64,000 bases of DNA from Phytoactinopolyspora mesophila (GCF_010122465.1 NZ_WLZY01000003.1:1-64000), one strand, 5' to 3'. Positions 18,449-27,872 are shown, counted from the stretch's first letter. The notes: generated from the sequence alone by a model not told the origin. Program-made: numbers and translations.

Positions 18449-20116
18449 ATGGGCGCCGAAATGGGCGGACACATCCAGATCCGGGGATGGGGCTGGCGAT
18501 ACGCCGGCCGGCGGCATTGGGCGTGCCGCGGTATAGACCTTGATATCGAGGCCGGTGAGCGGGTGTTGCTCGTCGGCAGCTCAGGAGCAGGCAAATCGAC
18601 GCTGCTGCGCGCCGCTGCCGGGCTGCTCGATCCGGATACGGCGGCAGAGCAGGAAGGGCACGTTCTCATCGACGGCCAGCCGGCGGCGCAGGCCCGCGGC
18701 CGGATCGGAATGCTGCTGCAAGACCCGGAAGCCGCTCTCGTCATGTCTCGTGCGGGCGACGACGTCGCGTTCGGGCTCGAGAACGCCGGCGTCGCGCGGG
18801 ATGAGATCTGGCCGCGGGTGGACCACGCCCTCCAGCACGTCGGCTTCGAATACGGCCGGGAGCGGCCCACGGCCGCGTTGTCCGGCGGAGAGCAGCAACG
18901 CCTTGCACTCGCCGGCGCGCTCGTCCGCCGGCCGTCGATACTGCTGCTGGACGAACCAACGGCCAATCTCGATCCAGCGGGCACCAGGCTGGTGCTGGAC
19001 GCCGTACGCGGTGTCATCGGCGCTCCCCTCATCCCCGTTGATCATGGGCAAAAGCAGCCAACAAAGGCTCGGATAGATGCCTTTGCCCATGATCAACGCG
19101 AGCGGGGGGCGAGTGGCGCCACGCTGGTGATAGTCGAGCATCGCGTCGATCTGGCCGTTGAGCTCGTCGACCGCGTCGTCGTGCTCGAACCCGGTGGCGG
19201 TGTCCTCGAGGACGGCCGGCCACAGGAGGTCTTCGGGCGTCGCGGCGCCGCACTCGCGGCCGCCGGGGTGTGGGTACCGGCTCCGTGGGCACCGCCGTCG
19301 CCGGTTCGACGACGCGGTCCGGGTGGCGCGACCCGGCTGCGCGCCGACCGGGTCAGCCGGAGCTATCCCAACGCCGCCCGGATGGCCCTCGAACCGTCTA
19401 GCGTCGAACTGGCCGAAGGGCAGGCCACCTGCGTCGTCGGGCCGAACGGCAGTGGGAAGTCGACACTCGCGACGATCCTGGCCGGCCTGGTGCGCCCGGA
19501 CACCGGCGGCTCCTACCTGGCCGACGTGCCGGACCGGCCGCTGCACCGCTGGCGCGCCCAGCAGCTGTGCCGCCGGGTGGGCACCGTCTTCCAGGATCCC
19601 GAGCATCAGTTTCTGGCCCCAACCGTGCAGGAAGAGCTGATGATCGGCCCGCGCCGAGCCGGGATGCCGACCGCGGCGGCGCAGCGGCGATGCGCCGAGT
19701 TGCTCAGCCGGCTCCGCCTCGACCGGCTGGCCGGCGCCAACCCGTATACCCTGTCCGGCGGCGAGAAACGCCGGCTGTCGGTCTCGACGGCGCTGGCCAC
19801 GGCGCCGGACGTGTTGGTGCTCGACGAGCCGACGTTCGGGCAGGACGCACAGACCTGGCAGGAGCTGATCAGCTTGTGCGCCGAACTCCGGGACAACGGG
19901 ACGACGATCCTCAGTGTCACGCACGACGAGCCGTTCGCCGACGTCCTGGCCGATCAGCGAATCACGGTTCGTGACGGCACGGTCAGCCTGGCCGACGCCG
20001 GCCGCAGCGCCCCAGCCGGTCCCACGGCGTCCGTCTTCGACGTGGTGCCCACCAGCCCGCCGGGTGACGGCCACGTTGCCGACGACATGCCGGTCCCCCG
20101 AAGGAGTACCTCGTGA
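18449..20116 (+). CDS. ykoD: Fused double ATP-binding protein of the thiamine/HMP ECF transporter (YkoD-like), with an in-frame palindromic insertion
   Basis: About 555 residues with two ABC ATPase halves. Half 1 has Walker A GSSGAGKST, signature LSGGEQQ, Walker B LLLDEPTANLD and H-switch VEHR. Half 2 has GPNGSGKST, LSGGEKRR, LVLDEPTFGQD and VTHDE. Between Walker B/D-loop and H-switch of half 1 lie about 30 extra residues (IPVDHGQKQPTKARIDAFAH) encoded by a palindromic element at 19036-19098. The frame stays open and all catalytic motifs remain, so the protein may still work. ATG 18449 follows the ykoE stop by four bases; the gene ends in a four-base overlap with ecfT. Confidence 0.88.
   Translation: MGAEMGGHIQIRGWGWRYAGRRHWACRGIDLDIEAGERVLLVGSSGAGKSTLLRAAAGLLDPDTAAEQEGHVLIDGQPAAQARGRIGMLLQDPEAALVMSRAGDDVAFGLENAGVARDEIWPRVDHALQHVGFEYGRERPTAALSGGEQQRLALAGALVRRPSILLLDEPTANLDPAGTRLVLDAVRGVIGAPLIPVDHGQKQPTKARIDAFAHDQRERGASGATLVIVEHRVDLAVELVDRVVVLEPGGGVLEDGRPQEVFGRRGAALAAAGVWVPAPWAPPSPVRRRGPGGATRLRADRVSRSYPNAARMALEPSSVELAEGQATCVVGPNGSGKSTLATILAGLVRPDTGGSYLADVPDRPLHRWRAQQLCRRVGTVFQDPEHQFLAPTVQEELMIGPRRAGMPTAAAQRRCAELLSRLRLDRLAGANPYTLSGGEKRRLSVSTALATAPDVLVLDEPTFGQDAQTWQELISLCAELRDNGTTILSVTHDEPFADVLADQRITVRDGTVSLADAGRSAPAGPTASVFDVVPTSPPGDGHVADDMPVPRRSTS
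19036..19098. repeat. Palindromic element inserted in frame within the ABC ATPase gene
   Basis: CGTTGATCATGGGCAAA (19036-19052) and TTTGCCCATGATCAACG (19082-19098) are perfect 17-bp inverted arms around a 29-bp centre. The encoded residues are absent from the usual ABC alignment at this point. The arm shares TGATCATG with repeat family A. A single similar half-arm (GTTGATCATGG) appears at about 61470. Confidence 0.8.
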
Positions 20117-20922
20117 TCGTCACCGGCCTGTCCGCGCCGCGCGGAACGACGAGTGTGCTCGGCAGGCGCAATCCGGTGGCCAAACTGGGCGCGGCCTTCG
20201 TACCCGCCGTGGTCCTGATGGCCGGGGTAGACCCGATCTCGTCCGGCATAGTGGCCGCGGTTGCGCTGCTGAGTGTGCCCGCGTGGGGATTGACCTGGCG
20301 TGACGTGGCGCGACGGGCATGGCCGCTGGCACTGGCCGTAGGTTCTATCGCGATCGGCAACATGCTCTTCACCGGGCGAAAAGGCGGCTCGATACTGCTC
20401 GATGCCGGCCCGCTGCTGATCACCACCGAAAGCGTGGCGGTGGGCGCCACCACCGGATTGCGCTTCGCGGCCATCGTGTTGCCGGGCGTCCTGGCCGTGC
20501 TGACTATCGACCCCGTCGATCTGGCCGACTCGCTGGTACGTCAGCTGCGTATTCCGCCTCGATTCGCCTACGGCTCATTGGCAGCGCTGCGGCTGGCGCC
20601 GCTCATGGCCGCTGAGTGGGAGATCCTGGGCCGGGCGCGAAGGGCCCGTGGCCTGGAAGCCGGCCGCAACCCGCTGGTGGCTGTCCGGCTGTTCAGCGGG
20701 AAGCTGTTCGCGCTGCTCGTCGGGGCGGTTCGTCGAGGTACGCAGATGGCGGTAGCGATGGACGCCCGGGGCTTCGACGCACGGGGGCCGCGCACGTGTG
20801 CCCGTGAGATCCGGTTCACCGGCGCCGACGCGGCGCTGCTGATCTGCTCGATCGCGATCGTCGCTCTGGCGGTGACGTCAGCCGTCGTCACCGGCCACTG
20901 GAATCCGGCGCTGTCTTCCTGA
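20113..20922 (+). CDS. ykoC: ECF transporter transmembrane component EcfT (YkoC-like)
   Basis: 269 residues from GTG 20113, overlapping the ATPase gene by four bases. It has the EcfT family layout: N-terminal helices after NPVAKLG, then the coupling motif RRARGLEAGRNP and a second MDARGFDARGPRT (Ala-Arg-Gly motifs that contact the ATPases), then a final helix (LICSIAIVALAVTSAVV). It couples ATP hydrolysis to the S component. Together with ykoE and the fused ATPase it completes a dedicated transporter. Confidence 0.9.
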   Translation: MIVTGLSAPRGTTSVLGRRNPVAKLGAAFVPAVVLMAGVDPISSGIVAAVALLSVPAWGLTWRDVARRAWPLALAVGSIAIGNMLFTGRKGGSILLDAGPLLITTESVAVGATTGLRFAAIVLPGVLAVLTIDPVDLADSLVRQLRIPPRFAYGSLAALRLAPLMAAEWEILGRARRARGLEAGRNPLVAVRLFSGKLFALLVGAVRRGTQMAVAMDARGFDARGPRTCAREIRFTGADAALLICSIAIVALAVTSAVVTGHWNPALSS

Positions 20923-20952
20923 CACGAGCCGTGCTGCGGGCCGCTGAGAGGC

Positions 20953-21303
20953 TTACATGTCGGGGTTGCGAAGCACCCGGAGATGACCGCGCCGGGTCGG
21001 CTCGCCGACCGGCTCGGGATCCGGTTCCGGCGGCCGGGCCGCTTCCCGGACGGCGTCGGCCAGTGCGAGCAGGTCATCGCTGCTCGGGCCCATGGCGTCG
21101 GGATCCGGCGCCAGCCGGATGACTTCCCACCCGCGCGGCGCCACGAGGCGCTCGGCGTGCTCGGAGCAGAGGTCGTAGGTGTGGGGCTCGGCGTAGGTGG
21201 CGAGCGGCCCGAGAACCGCGGTGGAGTCAGCATAGACGTACGTCAGCGTCGCGACCGCGACCTGAGAACAGGCCGAACGGGAACAGCGACGGGTTGGGCT
21301 CAC
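20953..21303 (-). CDS. DUF3499 family protein
   Basis: 116 residues from GTG 21303 (MSPTRRCSRSACSQ). The N-terminal CSRSAC and later DLCSEHAERLV make a probable zinc-binding site typical of DUF3499 (Rv3258c in M. tuberculosis). WEVIRL is also conserved. Function unknown. The frame continues upstream to 21459 but that region overlaps the divergent metallopeptidase gene and does not resemble the family. Confidence 0.85.
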   Translation of the reverse strand: MSPTRRCSRSACSQVAVATLTYVYADSTAVLGPLATYAEPHTYDLCSEHAERLVAPRGWEVIRLAPDPDAMGPSSDDLLALADAVREAARPPEPDPEPVGEPTRRGHLRVLRNPDM

Positions 21304-21416
21304 AATGCCCAAGGTTATCCCCCTTGGACGCCCGTGCCAGGTGCGGCACGCCATTGAGGAGCCCGTCATCACGTTCCCGCACGCCGTCATGGCGGCCAAG
21401 TTGCTAGTCTGCCGAT

Positions 21417-21869
21417 GTGAGCATTCCCGACGGCGGTACCGGCCCGATGGGTCTGCCACGGATCCGGCGTGACCGTCATGGGCATGGGCTCCGGACCTCC
21501 GTGGCTCCCCCGGACAGCCCGCTCAGCCGCTCCCGCGCGCAGCGTTTCGACGACCTCGTCATCGAAACCATCGACCGGCTTGATCAGCGTTGGCGCGACC
21601 AGCTCAGCAAGGTGGAGTTCGCCGTCGAGGACGTCCCGACTCTGGACGATTGGACACACAACTGGGTGCCGCTGGCCCGGGCGTTTGCCGCCACCGGCGC
21701 GCTGCCGGCTCGGATCGTGGTGTTCCGCCGGCCCATCGAGACCCGGACCAAGAATCACGACCAGACCCGGGAACTCCTCCGGGACGTCGTCGCCGAACAG
21801 GTCGCGGAGATGTTCGGCACCGAGCCGCAAGAAGTCGACCCTTCCTACGGCTCCGGCCACACCAGCTGA
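21417..21869 (+). CDS. Zincin-like metallopeptidase family protein, zinc motif not visible
   Basis: 150 residues from GTG 21417. It fits the short actinobacterial family next to DUF3499 (Rv3259-like): RAQRFDDLVIETIDRL, VEFAVEDVP, ARIVVFRRPIETR, then LRDVVAEQVAEMFG. In catalytic relatives the last helix carries HExxH; here no His occupies that helix, so peptidase activity is doubtful. It is divergent from the DUF3499 gene with only about 110 bp of shared upstream DNA. Confidence 0.75.
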   Translation: MSIPDGGTGPMGLPRIRRDRHGHGLRTSVAPPDSPLSRSRAQRFDDLVIETIDRLDQRWRDQLSKVEFAVEDVPTLDDWTHNWVPLARAFAATGALPARIVVFRRPIETRTKNHDQTRELLRDVVAEQVAEMFGTEPQEVDPSYGSGHTS

Positions 21870-21891
21870 CCCGCCCCAAATGCCCCTCACC

Positions 21892-21979
21892 AAATGATCA
21901 TGTTTGGTGGGTTCTCTCGTGCGTCACCATGCCTGCGGGCCTGTTGACGCAAGGGGATACCCACCAAACATGATCATTT
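21892..21979. repeat. Palindromic repeat family A, copy 2 (reversed orientation)
   Basis: Perfect 21-bp arms (AAATGATCATGTTTGGTGGG plus T at 21892-21912, complement at 21959-21979). The centre reads in the opposite direction to copy 1: its complement contains GCGTCAACAGGCCCGCAGGC. It lies between convergent genes, where it could also terminate transcription. Confidence 0.85.
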
Positions 21980-22038
21980 AGGTGGGGCGGCAAGAACTGG
22001 CGGCGAGGTGGAGCAGGCCGAGGCGGGAACTGGAGGGG

Positions 22039-23559
22039 TTAGTCCTCGGAGCGGTCCAGGACGGACGGCAACTCGCCTACCACCCTCGGTACAGCGACTT
22101 CGATGGCGGGGGAACGCAGCGGCAGCAAGTCGAAGTAGGCGCCTTGGTCGTCCTCGGCGGACATCTCCCGGCCGACGACGATCGCTCCCGGCTGAGCCGG
22201 CTCGACCAAGACCGTCGCGAACGACGCGTCGTCGGCACGTTCCAGCTCGAACGGCACAGTGGCACCACCCGGTATGTCCAGCTCTTCCTCGCTGTCCACG
22301 GCGCCGTCGTCGTCAAGCGTCTTGATCGTCACCCGAGTGCTCGCCTCGGCGACCGAGCTGATGTGCAGCGTGGAGCTGAAACCGCTCGACGTCCGGCCGA
22401 GCAACGCTGCCGTCGGCCCGGACAGCGGCGGTGTGGCCGCGGTGAAGGCAAGGTCCGGCAGTCCGTCGTCGGGGTCGTCGACCGCCCGCACAGACGCGGT
22501 GATGGGCTCGTCGCTGTCGAGCTCGATGGCCACCGGCTCGTCGTTGAGCCCGTCCAGCTCGATCTCACTCACGCTGCCCGCCGGAACAGTGATCACCTCA
22601 TGATCTATCGGGGCGAACGGTCCGTTGGCGCCGAACATCCGCACCGAGACGATCGCGTCGGTGCTGCCCGGCGCCAGCACTCGCAACACCGGCTCGCCGT
22701 GGTCTGGCACGGCCGGGATTACCACGGTGTGGTCCGGTGCTTGGGCTTCCGGGACAAAGCTCATACCGAGAGGCGTCGTCTCGTCTGTCTCGCGCACCTC
22801 CAGCGCCGCCGAGACACGTCCCTGGGTGGTGGTGATCTCGACTCCGACACGCTCGGAATCCGGCGCCAGCGCATCGAGCAGCAGGACATGCTGGCTGCGC
22901 GCCGGTACGCCGATGCCCTGGGTGGCCGGAGCGTCGATGGGCCCGGCTTCGTCCCACAGCCGGATGTTGACGACGGCCGCCACCGACGTCGGGTTGGCCA
23001 GAACCAGCCGACCACGCTTGCCGACTTCGCCGGAACCACCGACGAACCAGTGCTCACGAGCCGCCGGCGAGCACGCCGCCGTGCTGAGCCCACGCAGGTC
23101 GATCTCTTCCATCACCATCGACTGTTCGGCGACGAGCCCTGGAGCCAGCGATCCGGTGCCCTCGACGGCCACCGAGGTGCCTTCGTCGGTCTCCACCCGG
23201 AGCCGCTCGAAAACACCTCGTCCGTCGACGGTGAGCAGCGGCTCGGCCGGTTCGGTGGGCTCCGGCGACGGCTCGGGGGTCGCCCCCGGCTCCGGGGTGA
23301 AAGCCAGCTCACGCGCGGTGATCGGATCCGGATCGTCCTCCGCAACCGCCGGAACGTCAGGAAGGGAATACACACCGATGTGCGCCCTGCCTTCTTCCTC
23401 CCCGCCGACGAACGGGCACACCGGCGAACTGCGTACCACCGGTTCCTGCACCTCAGGATATTCTTCGACGACGGACTCGGGGGCGCCCACGAGAGACGCG
23501 GCGGCCAGCACTCCAGCCCCCGCGGCGGCCACCACCAGCGCGGTCAGTCCACTGCGCAT
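22039..23559 (-). CDS. DUF5719 family secreted or membrane-anchored protein
   Basis: 506 residues. A single N-terminal hydrophobic helix (ALVVAAAGAGVLAAASLVG) acts as a signal or anchor. The remainder is beta-rich and acidic, with repeated VVNIRLWDEAG / VSVRMFGANGP / TRVTIKTLDDDG segments that suggest tandem beta-sandwich modules. A Cys pair (VCPFVG and AACSPA) may form a disulfide. Function unknown. It lies 85 bp downstream of the large glycosyltransferase gene on the same strand, a pairing common in actinobacteria, so a role in envelope glycan assembly is plausible. Confidence 0.75.
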   Translation of the reverse strand: MRSGLTALVVAAAGAGVLAAASLVGAPESVVEEYPEVQEPVVRSSPVCPFVGGEEEGRAHIGVYSLPDVPAVAEDDPDPITARELAFTPEPGATPEPSPEPTEPAEPLLTVDGRGVFERLRVETDEGTSVAVEGTGSLAPGLVAEQSMVMEEIDLRGLSTAACSPAAREHWFVGGSGEVGKRGRLVLANPTSVAAVVNIRLWDEAGPIDAPATQGIGVPARSQHVLLLDALAPDSERVGVEITTTQGRVSAALEVRETDETTPLGMSFVPEAQAPDHTVVIPAVPDHGEPVLRVLAPGSTDAIVSVRMFGANGPFAPIDHEVITVPAGSVSEIELDGLNDEPVAIELDSDEPITASVRAVDDPDDGLPDLAFTAATPPLSGPTAALLGRTSSGFSSTLHISSVAEASTRVTIKTLDDDGAVDSEEELDIPGGATVPFELERADDASFATVLVEPAQPGAIVVGREMSAEDDQGAYFDLLPLRSPAIEVAVPRVVGELPSVLDRSED

Positions 23560-23644
23560 CAGAGTTCACCGTCCCTGTTCCGGTCTGGTCTGGTTGTCAG
23601 GAATCCGCTCAGGCGACCTCTGGAACAGGTTCTGAGACCGAGCA

Positions 23645-26600
23645 TCAGGACGTGCCCTCCTCGTCGCCGCCACCCTTGGCTCGACGGCCTCCTCCTTTGC
23701 CCGAACGCCGGCCCGCCGCACGGCGACCACGGTAAGTGCCGCCGTCGGTGCTCGTGGACAGTTCGTCTTCGTCGTCGCGGCGCGCGGCGCGCCGTCCCCG
23801 GTAACGCCGGCCCGTCCCCTCACCCGGCTGCTCCGGAGCAGGCTCCACCGCGGCCGGTGCCGTGTTCTGCCCCTGAGGCGGTTCAATCGACGGTTCCTTC
23901 GGCCGAGCCGCGACCGGCTCACTCAGCGGAGGCTGAGCGTATTGGGGCGCTGTCTCGGCCACGGGGACGCTGCGGGTTGGCAGTTCGGCTGGCTCATAGG
24001 GGTATTGCGGCGTTCCCGGCACGGTGACTGCCGGCTGCGAATAGGCCGGTACCTGGCGTGGTCCGGGCCCGGGCTCGGCCGGCACGGTAGGAAGGTTCGG
24101 CGATGTGGGGTCCTCGGGATCCAGCTCGGATGCGTGCTCGACGGCTCCTCGTTCGCGACGCATGCCCGGCAGCGCGAGCACGATGGCCAGCACCACGGTG
24201 CCGAGTTGGACCAGCAGGACGCCGGCCCGGCGGGTGCCCTGGTGCGTGAGTTCCAGGTCACCGCCCTCCGGCCCAAGAGCGAATGCCTGTGCCCAGCCGT
24301 CATAGAGGGTTGGTTCCAGTGGCGAGCCGTCGAGTGTGGCCGACCACCCCTCGTCCGCCAGTTCGGAGAGAACCAGCAGGCGTCCGTCCGCGCCGGCCGG
24401 AATGGTGCCGCGAGCATCGATCTCGTCGCTGGCGACGACGACCTCGTCGTCCTCCGGTACAACAGCTGCCTCGCCTTCACCGGGCTCGGGCTGTGCGATC
24501 CAGATGCGTCCGACCGGCTGGTCGACTCGCCACATCGCGGCGCCCTCGGGTGCGCTGGCCCGGACCAAGCCGGGAACAGTGTCGAGAGTGTCGGCGAGCT
24601 CGCGGTCGTACGGAGCGGTCAGGTAAACGTACTTGGCGGCGAACTCGGCCAGCCGGGCGCCGTCGGCGCCGCCACGGCCGGAGACGATGTCGGAGACCAC
24701 CTCGTCCAGTGGGCCGTACATTTCCGGCGGCGGTCCGGTCTCGGCATCGCCCATCCGCGGACCGGACGCACGCAGCAACGCATAGGTCACCCGGCCGTCG
24801 TCCGCCCGGTTCAGGACCAGGGTGCGGACCCGCTCGAGTTGCTCGGCCTCATCGGAGATGTAGGCGGGGAGCACGCGCGGATCGCGGCGTTCCAGTGGAT
24901 CGTCGGCGCCGCGAGCCACCCACCACACGGTGCCGACGACGGGCACCAGCATGGCGGCTACGGTGGCCAGCGCCACGAACGGCTGGCGCCAGCCGAACCG
25001 GCTCTTCGACAGCCATTCACGCGCGCCCTCGCCGGCCACGACAGCAGCCACGATCAACGCGCCGCCGATCAGAACCGTCGGATATCCGGGCCAGCCGGAG
25101 ACCGGCGTCTGCAGGGTGGGGCCGGTGACCGGCAGCCGGGAGACCACCACGCCGGCGGCCACAGCGACGCCGGCGACGGCCCACGCCGTGCCCACGACCA
25201 GCCGCCGTTCGGGCCTGAACAGCGCGGCCCAGCCCGCCAGGACCAGACCCGCGCCGATCCATACCGGCGCACCGCCCGGGCCACCTGGTTGCTGCAAGAG
25301 GATCGACCACGGCTCCAGCGCGTCGTCCGACAGACCTGGCCCAGGCATCCCGGCCTCGGTGACGAGCAGCATCGGCGTGCTGAGCACGCTGCCACTCCAT
25401 GGGATGAGCACCACTGGCGCCACGGCCATGGTGACCGCCAGGCGCAGGAGGCTGGCGCGGTCGCGGAAGACGGTGGCCAGCGCCACAACGCTGAGGAGAA
25501 TGACGATGATCCATGCCAGCGGCACGAAGGCGGCGATCACCGCGAGGATCAGCCCGGCGCTCCATGCCGCACGGAACGGTCCCGGCTCCCCGGGCCGGCC
25601 GAGGGTCCGGTACAGCGCCAGCACGAGCAACGGGGTGAGGACAGCGGCGACGACCGTGCCGATACGGCCCGCCGCGAGAGCACCTGTGGTGGCCGGCAAC
25701 AAGGCGTAGGCGACCGATCCCCACAGCCGCAGCCAGCGGCCGGCCACCAAGCGGCGCAACAGCAGATAGGCAGTGATGCCCGCGAGCGGCACGGAGCCGA
25801 GCATGAGCAGGTCGACGGCCAGGCCGGAATCCCGGACCACCCACCCGAGAGCCGCGACCACGGCCAAGTACGGCGGCGATGCGGTGGGACTGCCCAGGCC
25901 GACTCCGTGCCACGACTCGGTGTAGCTCTGCCACAGTCCGGACACATCGCTCACGACCGGCAACAACGCGCCACCGATCAGCCGTCCGCCACCGATGACG
26001 TCGCGGATCGCGAGGAGGGTGATCAGGACGAGGCTGGTCACCGCCAGGACGAGCGGGTGCAGCAGGAGCCGGAGGACAAAAGTGTCGTCGGTTTCAGGGG
26101 TCTCATCGGTGTCGCCGGTCGCGGCCCGCCGCTGCGAACCGGGCACGTCGTGACCGGAACCGGAGCCGGTGAGCATGGCCAGGACGTTCTCGCCGGCGTG
26201 GCGCAGCTGTTGCCCCCGCGGCGGGAAGAGCGGGCGCAGCTGCCCGTGAGAACGGCGCCGGGTCTGTGCCCGGCGGGCCCGGCCACGAATCACCCGATCC
26301 GGACGGCCGAGCACGGCCAGCACTGCTCCCAGCTCTTCCACGGCCAGGGCAGGCTGCTTGCCGAAGAGGAATCCGAACGAACGACCGATCCCGCCGGCCA
26401 GGATCCGGATGAAAAGCAAAGGCAGCCAGAGGGCCGGCGAGTTGACCAGGAGGACATAGAGCGCATTGCGCCGGTCGGCGAGGTGGGCACGGTGCCGGGT
26501 AGCGCCGAGCCGGCGACGGCCGTGCGCGGCCGCCTCGGCGTGGTAGACCACCGACTCCGGGCTGAGCACCACGGCGTGGCCGGCCTGGTTGGCTCGCCAG

Positions 26601-27427
26601 CCGAAGTCGATGTCGTCACGGAAGACCGACAGCAGTGGGTCGAAGCCGTTGAGCTCGTCCCAGACATCGCGGCGGATGAGCATGCCGGCGCTGCCGACGG
26701 CCAGGACGTCGCGCGAGATGTCGTGTTGGCCTTGGTCGTACTCGCGGCGATCCAGGCCCGTATGCCGCCGGCCGCCACCGGAGATGGTGAGCCCGACTTC
26801 GAGAAGCTGGCGGTCCCCACGCCAGCCGAGGACCTTGGGTCCTATGACGCCCGCGTCAGGACGTCGTACCGCTGTCTCCAGCAACCGGCGCAAGGCATCG
26901 GGCGCCGGCGCGCTGTCGTCGTGCAGGAGCCAGATCCATTCGGTTCGCCCAGCCTCCGCACCGCCGAAGCGCCGCGAGGAGGCGATCATCTCATCGGCGG
27001 CCTGAACACCGCGGGCCACCGCCGCCCCGAACCCGGTGTTCCGCGGCGCCGTGACCACGGCCGTCGCACCGAGAGCGTTGGTGAGCAGTTCGGGCGTCTC
27101 GTCCCTGCTACCCGTGTCAACGGCGAAGATACGCCCGGGCACATGCGTCAGCGCGCCGAGCGCCTCCAGCGTCCGTGGCAGCCACCTGCTGCCGTTGTGG
27201 GCGACCAGGATCGCGGTGACGTCATGGCCGAACAGATCGGTCGGATCGACGGGCTGGACATCCGTTGTTTCGCCCGTGAACGCATCGAGGGCGTCGTTGA
27301 TGCCATAGCCGGGATCTTCGTAATGGCTCCGGGATTCGGAAGCTGCCGGCGCGTGACCGGTGAGCGCAGCGCCCTGGCCGCCGAGGGCGGAGCCAGCAGG
27401 AGGTGAGATGTATCGGTCGGTTGCCAT
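23645..27427 (-). CDS. Very large membrane glycosyltransferase (GT2 domain plus polytopic C-terminal region)
   Basis: 1260 residues. The N-terminal GT2 domain (about 65-340) has VTAILVAHNGSRWLPRTLEA, the metal-binding-type LLHDDSAPAPD and a later FRDDIDFGWRANQAG acceptor loop. From about residue 450 to 1130 there are a dozen or more hydrophobic helices with an intervening soluble loop. The last about 130 residues are Pro/Arg-rich and basic (RRYRGRRAARRDDED), presumably cytoplasmic. It resembles the actinobacterial WcaA-type protein beside whiB2. The acceptor is unknown but likely an envelope polysaccharide. Confidence 0.8.
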   Translation of the reverse strand: MATDRYISPPAGSALGGQGAALTGHAPAASESRSHYEDPGYGINDALDAFTGETTDVQPVDPTDLFGHDVTAILVAHNGSRWLPRTLEALGALTHVPGRIFAVDTGSRDETPELLTNALGATAVVTAPRNTGFGAAVARGVQAADEMIASSRRFGGAEAGRTEWIWLLHDDSAPAPDALRRLLETAVRRPDAGVIGPKVLGWRGDRQLLEVGLTISGGGRRHTGLDRREYDQGQHDISRDVLAVGSAGMLIRRDVWDELNGFDPLLSVFRDDIDFGWRANQAGHAVVLSPESVVYHAEAAAHGRRRLGATRHRAHLADRRNALYVLLVNSPALWLPLLFIRILAGGIGRSFGFLFGKQPALAVEELGAVLAVLGRPDRVIRGRARRAQTRRRSHGQLRPLFPPRGQQLRHAGENVLAMLTGSGSGHDVPGSQRRAATGDTDETPETDDTFVLRLLLHPLVLAVTSLVLITLLAIRDVIGGGRLIGGALLPVVSDVSGLWQSYTESWHGVGLGSPTASPPYLAVVAALGWVVRDSGLAVDLLMLGSVPLAGITAYLLLRRLVAGRWLRLWGSVAYALLPATTGALAAGRIGTVVAAVLTPLLVLALYRTLGRPGEPGPFRAAWSAGLILAVIAAFVPLAWIIVILLSVVALATVFRDRASLLRLAVTMAVAPVVLIPWSGSVLSTPMLLVTEAGMPGPGLSDDALEPWSILLQQPGGPGGAPVWIGAGLVLAGWAALFRPERRLVVGTAWAVAGVAVAAGVVVSRLPVTGPTLQTPVSGWPGYPTVLIGGALIVAAVVAGEGAREWLSKSRFGWRQPFVALATVAAMLVPVVGTVWWVARGADDPLERRDPRVLPAYISDEAEQLERVRTLVLNRADDGRVTYALLRASGPRMGDAETGPPPEMYGPLDEVVSDIVSGRGGADGARLAEFAAKYVYLTAPYDRELADTLDTVPGLVRASAPEGAAMWRVDQPVGRIWIAQPEPGEGEAAVVPEDDEVVVASDEIDARGTIPAGADGRLLVLSELADEGWSATLDGSPLEPTLYDGWAQAFALGPEGGDLELTHQGTRRAGVLLVQLGTVVLAIVLALPGMRRERGAVEHASELDPEDPTSPNLPTVPAEPGPGPRQVPAYSQPAVTVPGTPQYPYEPAELPTRSVPVAETAPQYAQPPLSEPVAARPKEPSIEPPQGQNTAPAAVEPAPEQPGEGTGRRYRGRRAARRDDEDELSTSTDGGTYRGRRAAGRRSGKGGGRRAKGGGDEEGTS

Positions 27428-27605
27428 GCCTCGTCGTCGGTTCCAACTGTCTTGGGGTCTTCAGGGCTCAGTGCGGCGCACTGACACGCCGACCGACAAC
27501 CTTACGCCGAGTTCGATGAATAAGCCGCACGCAACCGTTGTGAACACCTGGATGCCCGAGAGTCAACCTGCTCGTAGGTGTTCGGTGAACGTCGAGGAGC
27601 AGGCG

Positions 27606-27872
27606 CTACCCGACTCGTTTCTTCAGCTTGCGTCTCTCCCGTTCGGAGAGACCGCCCCAGATCCCGAACCGCTCGTCATTGGACAGGGCGTATTCCAGGC
27701 ACTCGGACCTGACTTCACACGACAGGCAGACCCGCTTCGCTTCGCGGGTGGATCCGCCTTTTTCCGGGAAGAACGCTTCAGGATCGGTTTGCGCGCATAG
27801 CGCCCGCTCCTGCCAACTCGCCTCCTCGGCGTCGCCTCCGAGCAGGAGGTCTAACTCTTCCCACTCACTCAC
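27606..27872 (-). CDS. whiB2: WhiB-family iron-sulfur transcription factor (WhiB2/WhmD type)
   Basis: 88 residues from GTG 27872, with GGAGG about nine bases upstream. Four cysteines (C26, C49, C52, C58) bind the 4Fe-4S cluster; the G-I-W-G-G turn (GIWGGLSERERRKLKKR) and basic tail follow. WhiB proteins bind the sigma factor region 4 to steer promoter choice; the WhiB2/WhiB type is needed for septation and sporulation-type division. It normally sits next to fbiA; here a betaine operon separates them. Confidence 0.93.
   Translation of the reverse strand: MSEWEELDLLLGGDAEEASWQERALCAQTDPEAFFPEKGGSTREAKRVCLSCEVRSECLEYALSNDERFGIWGGLSERERRKLKKRVG

Noticed and set aside
23942-27406. Very long plus-strand open frame (over 1100 codons) opposite the large glycosyltransferase gene
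   Set aside because: Its translation is Arg/Gly/His/Gln-rich with no motif, as expected for the antisense of a GC-rich gene; the minus-strand GT2 domain is unmistakable.
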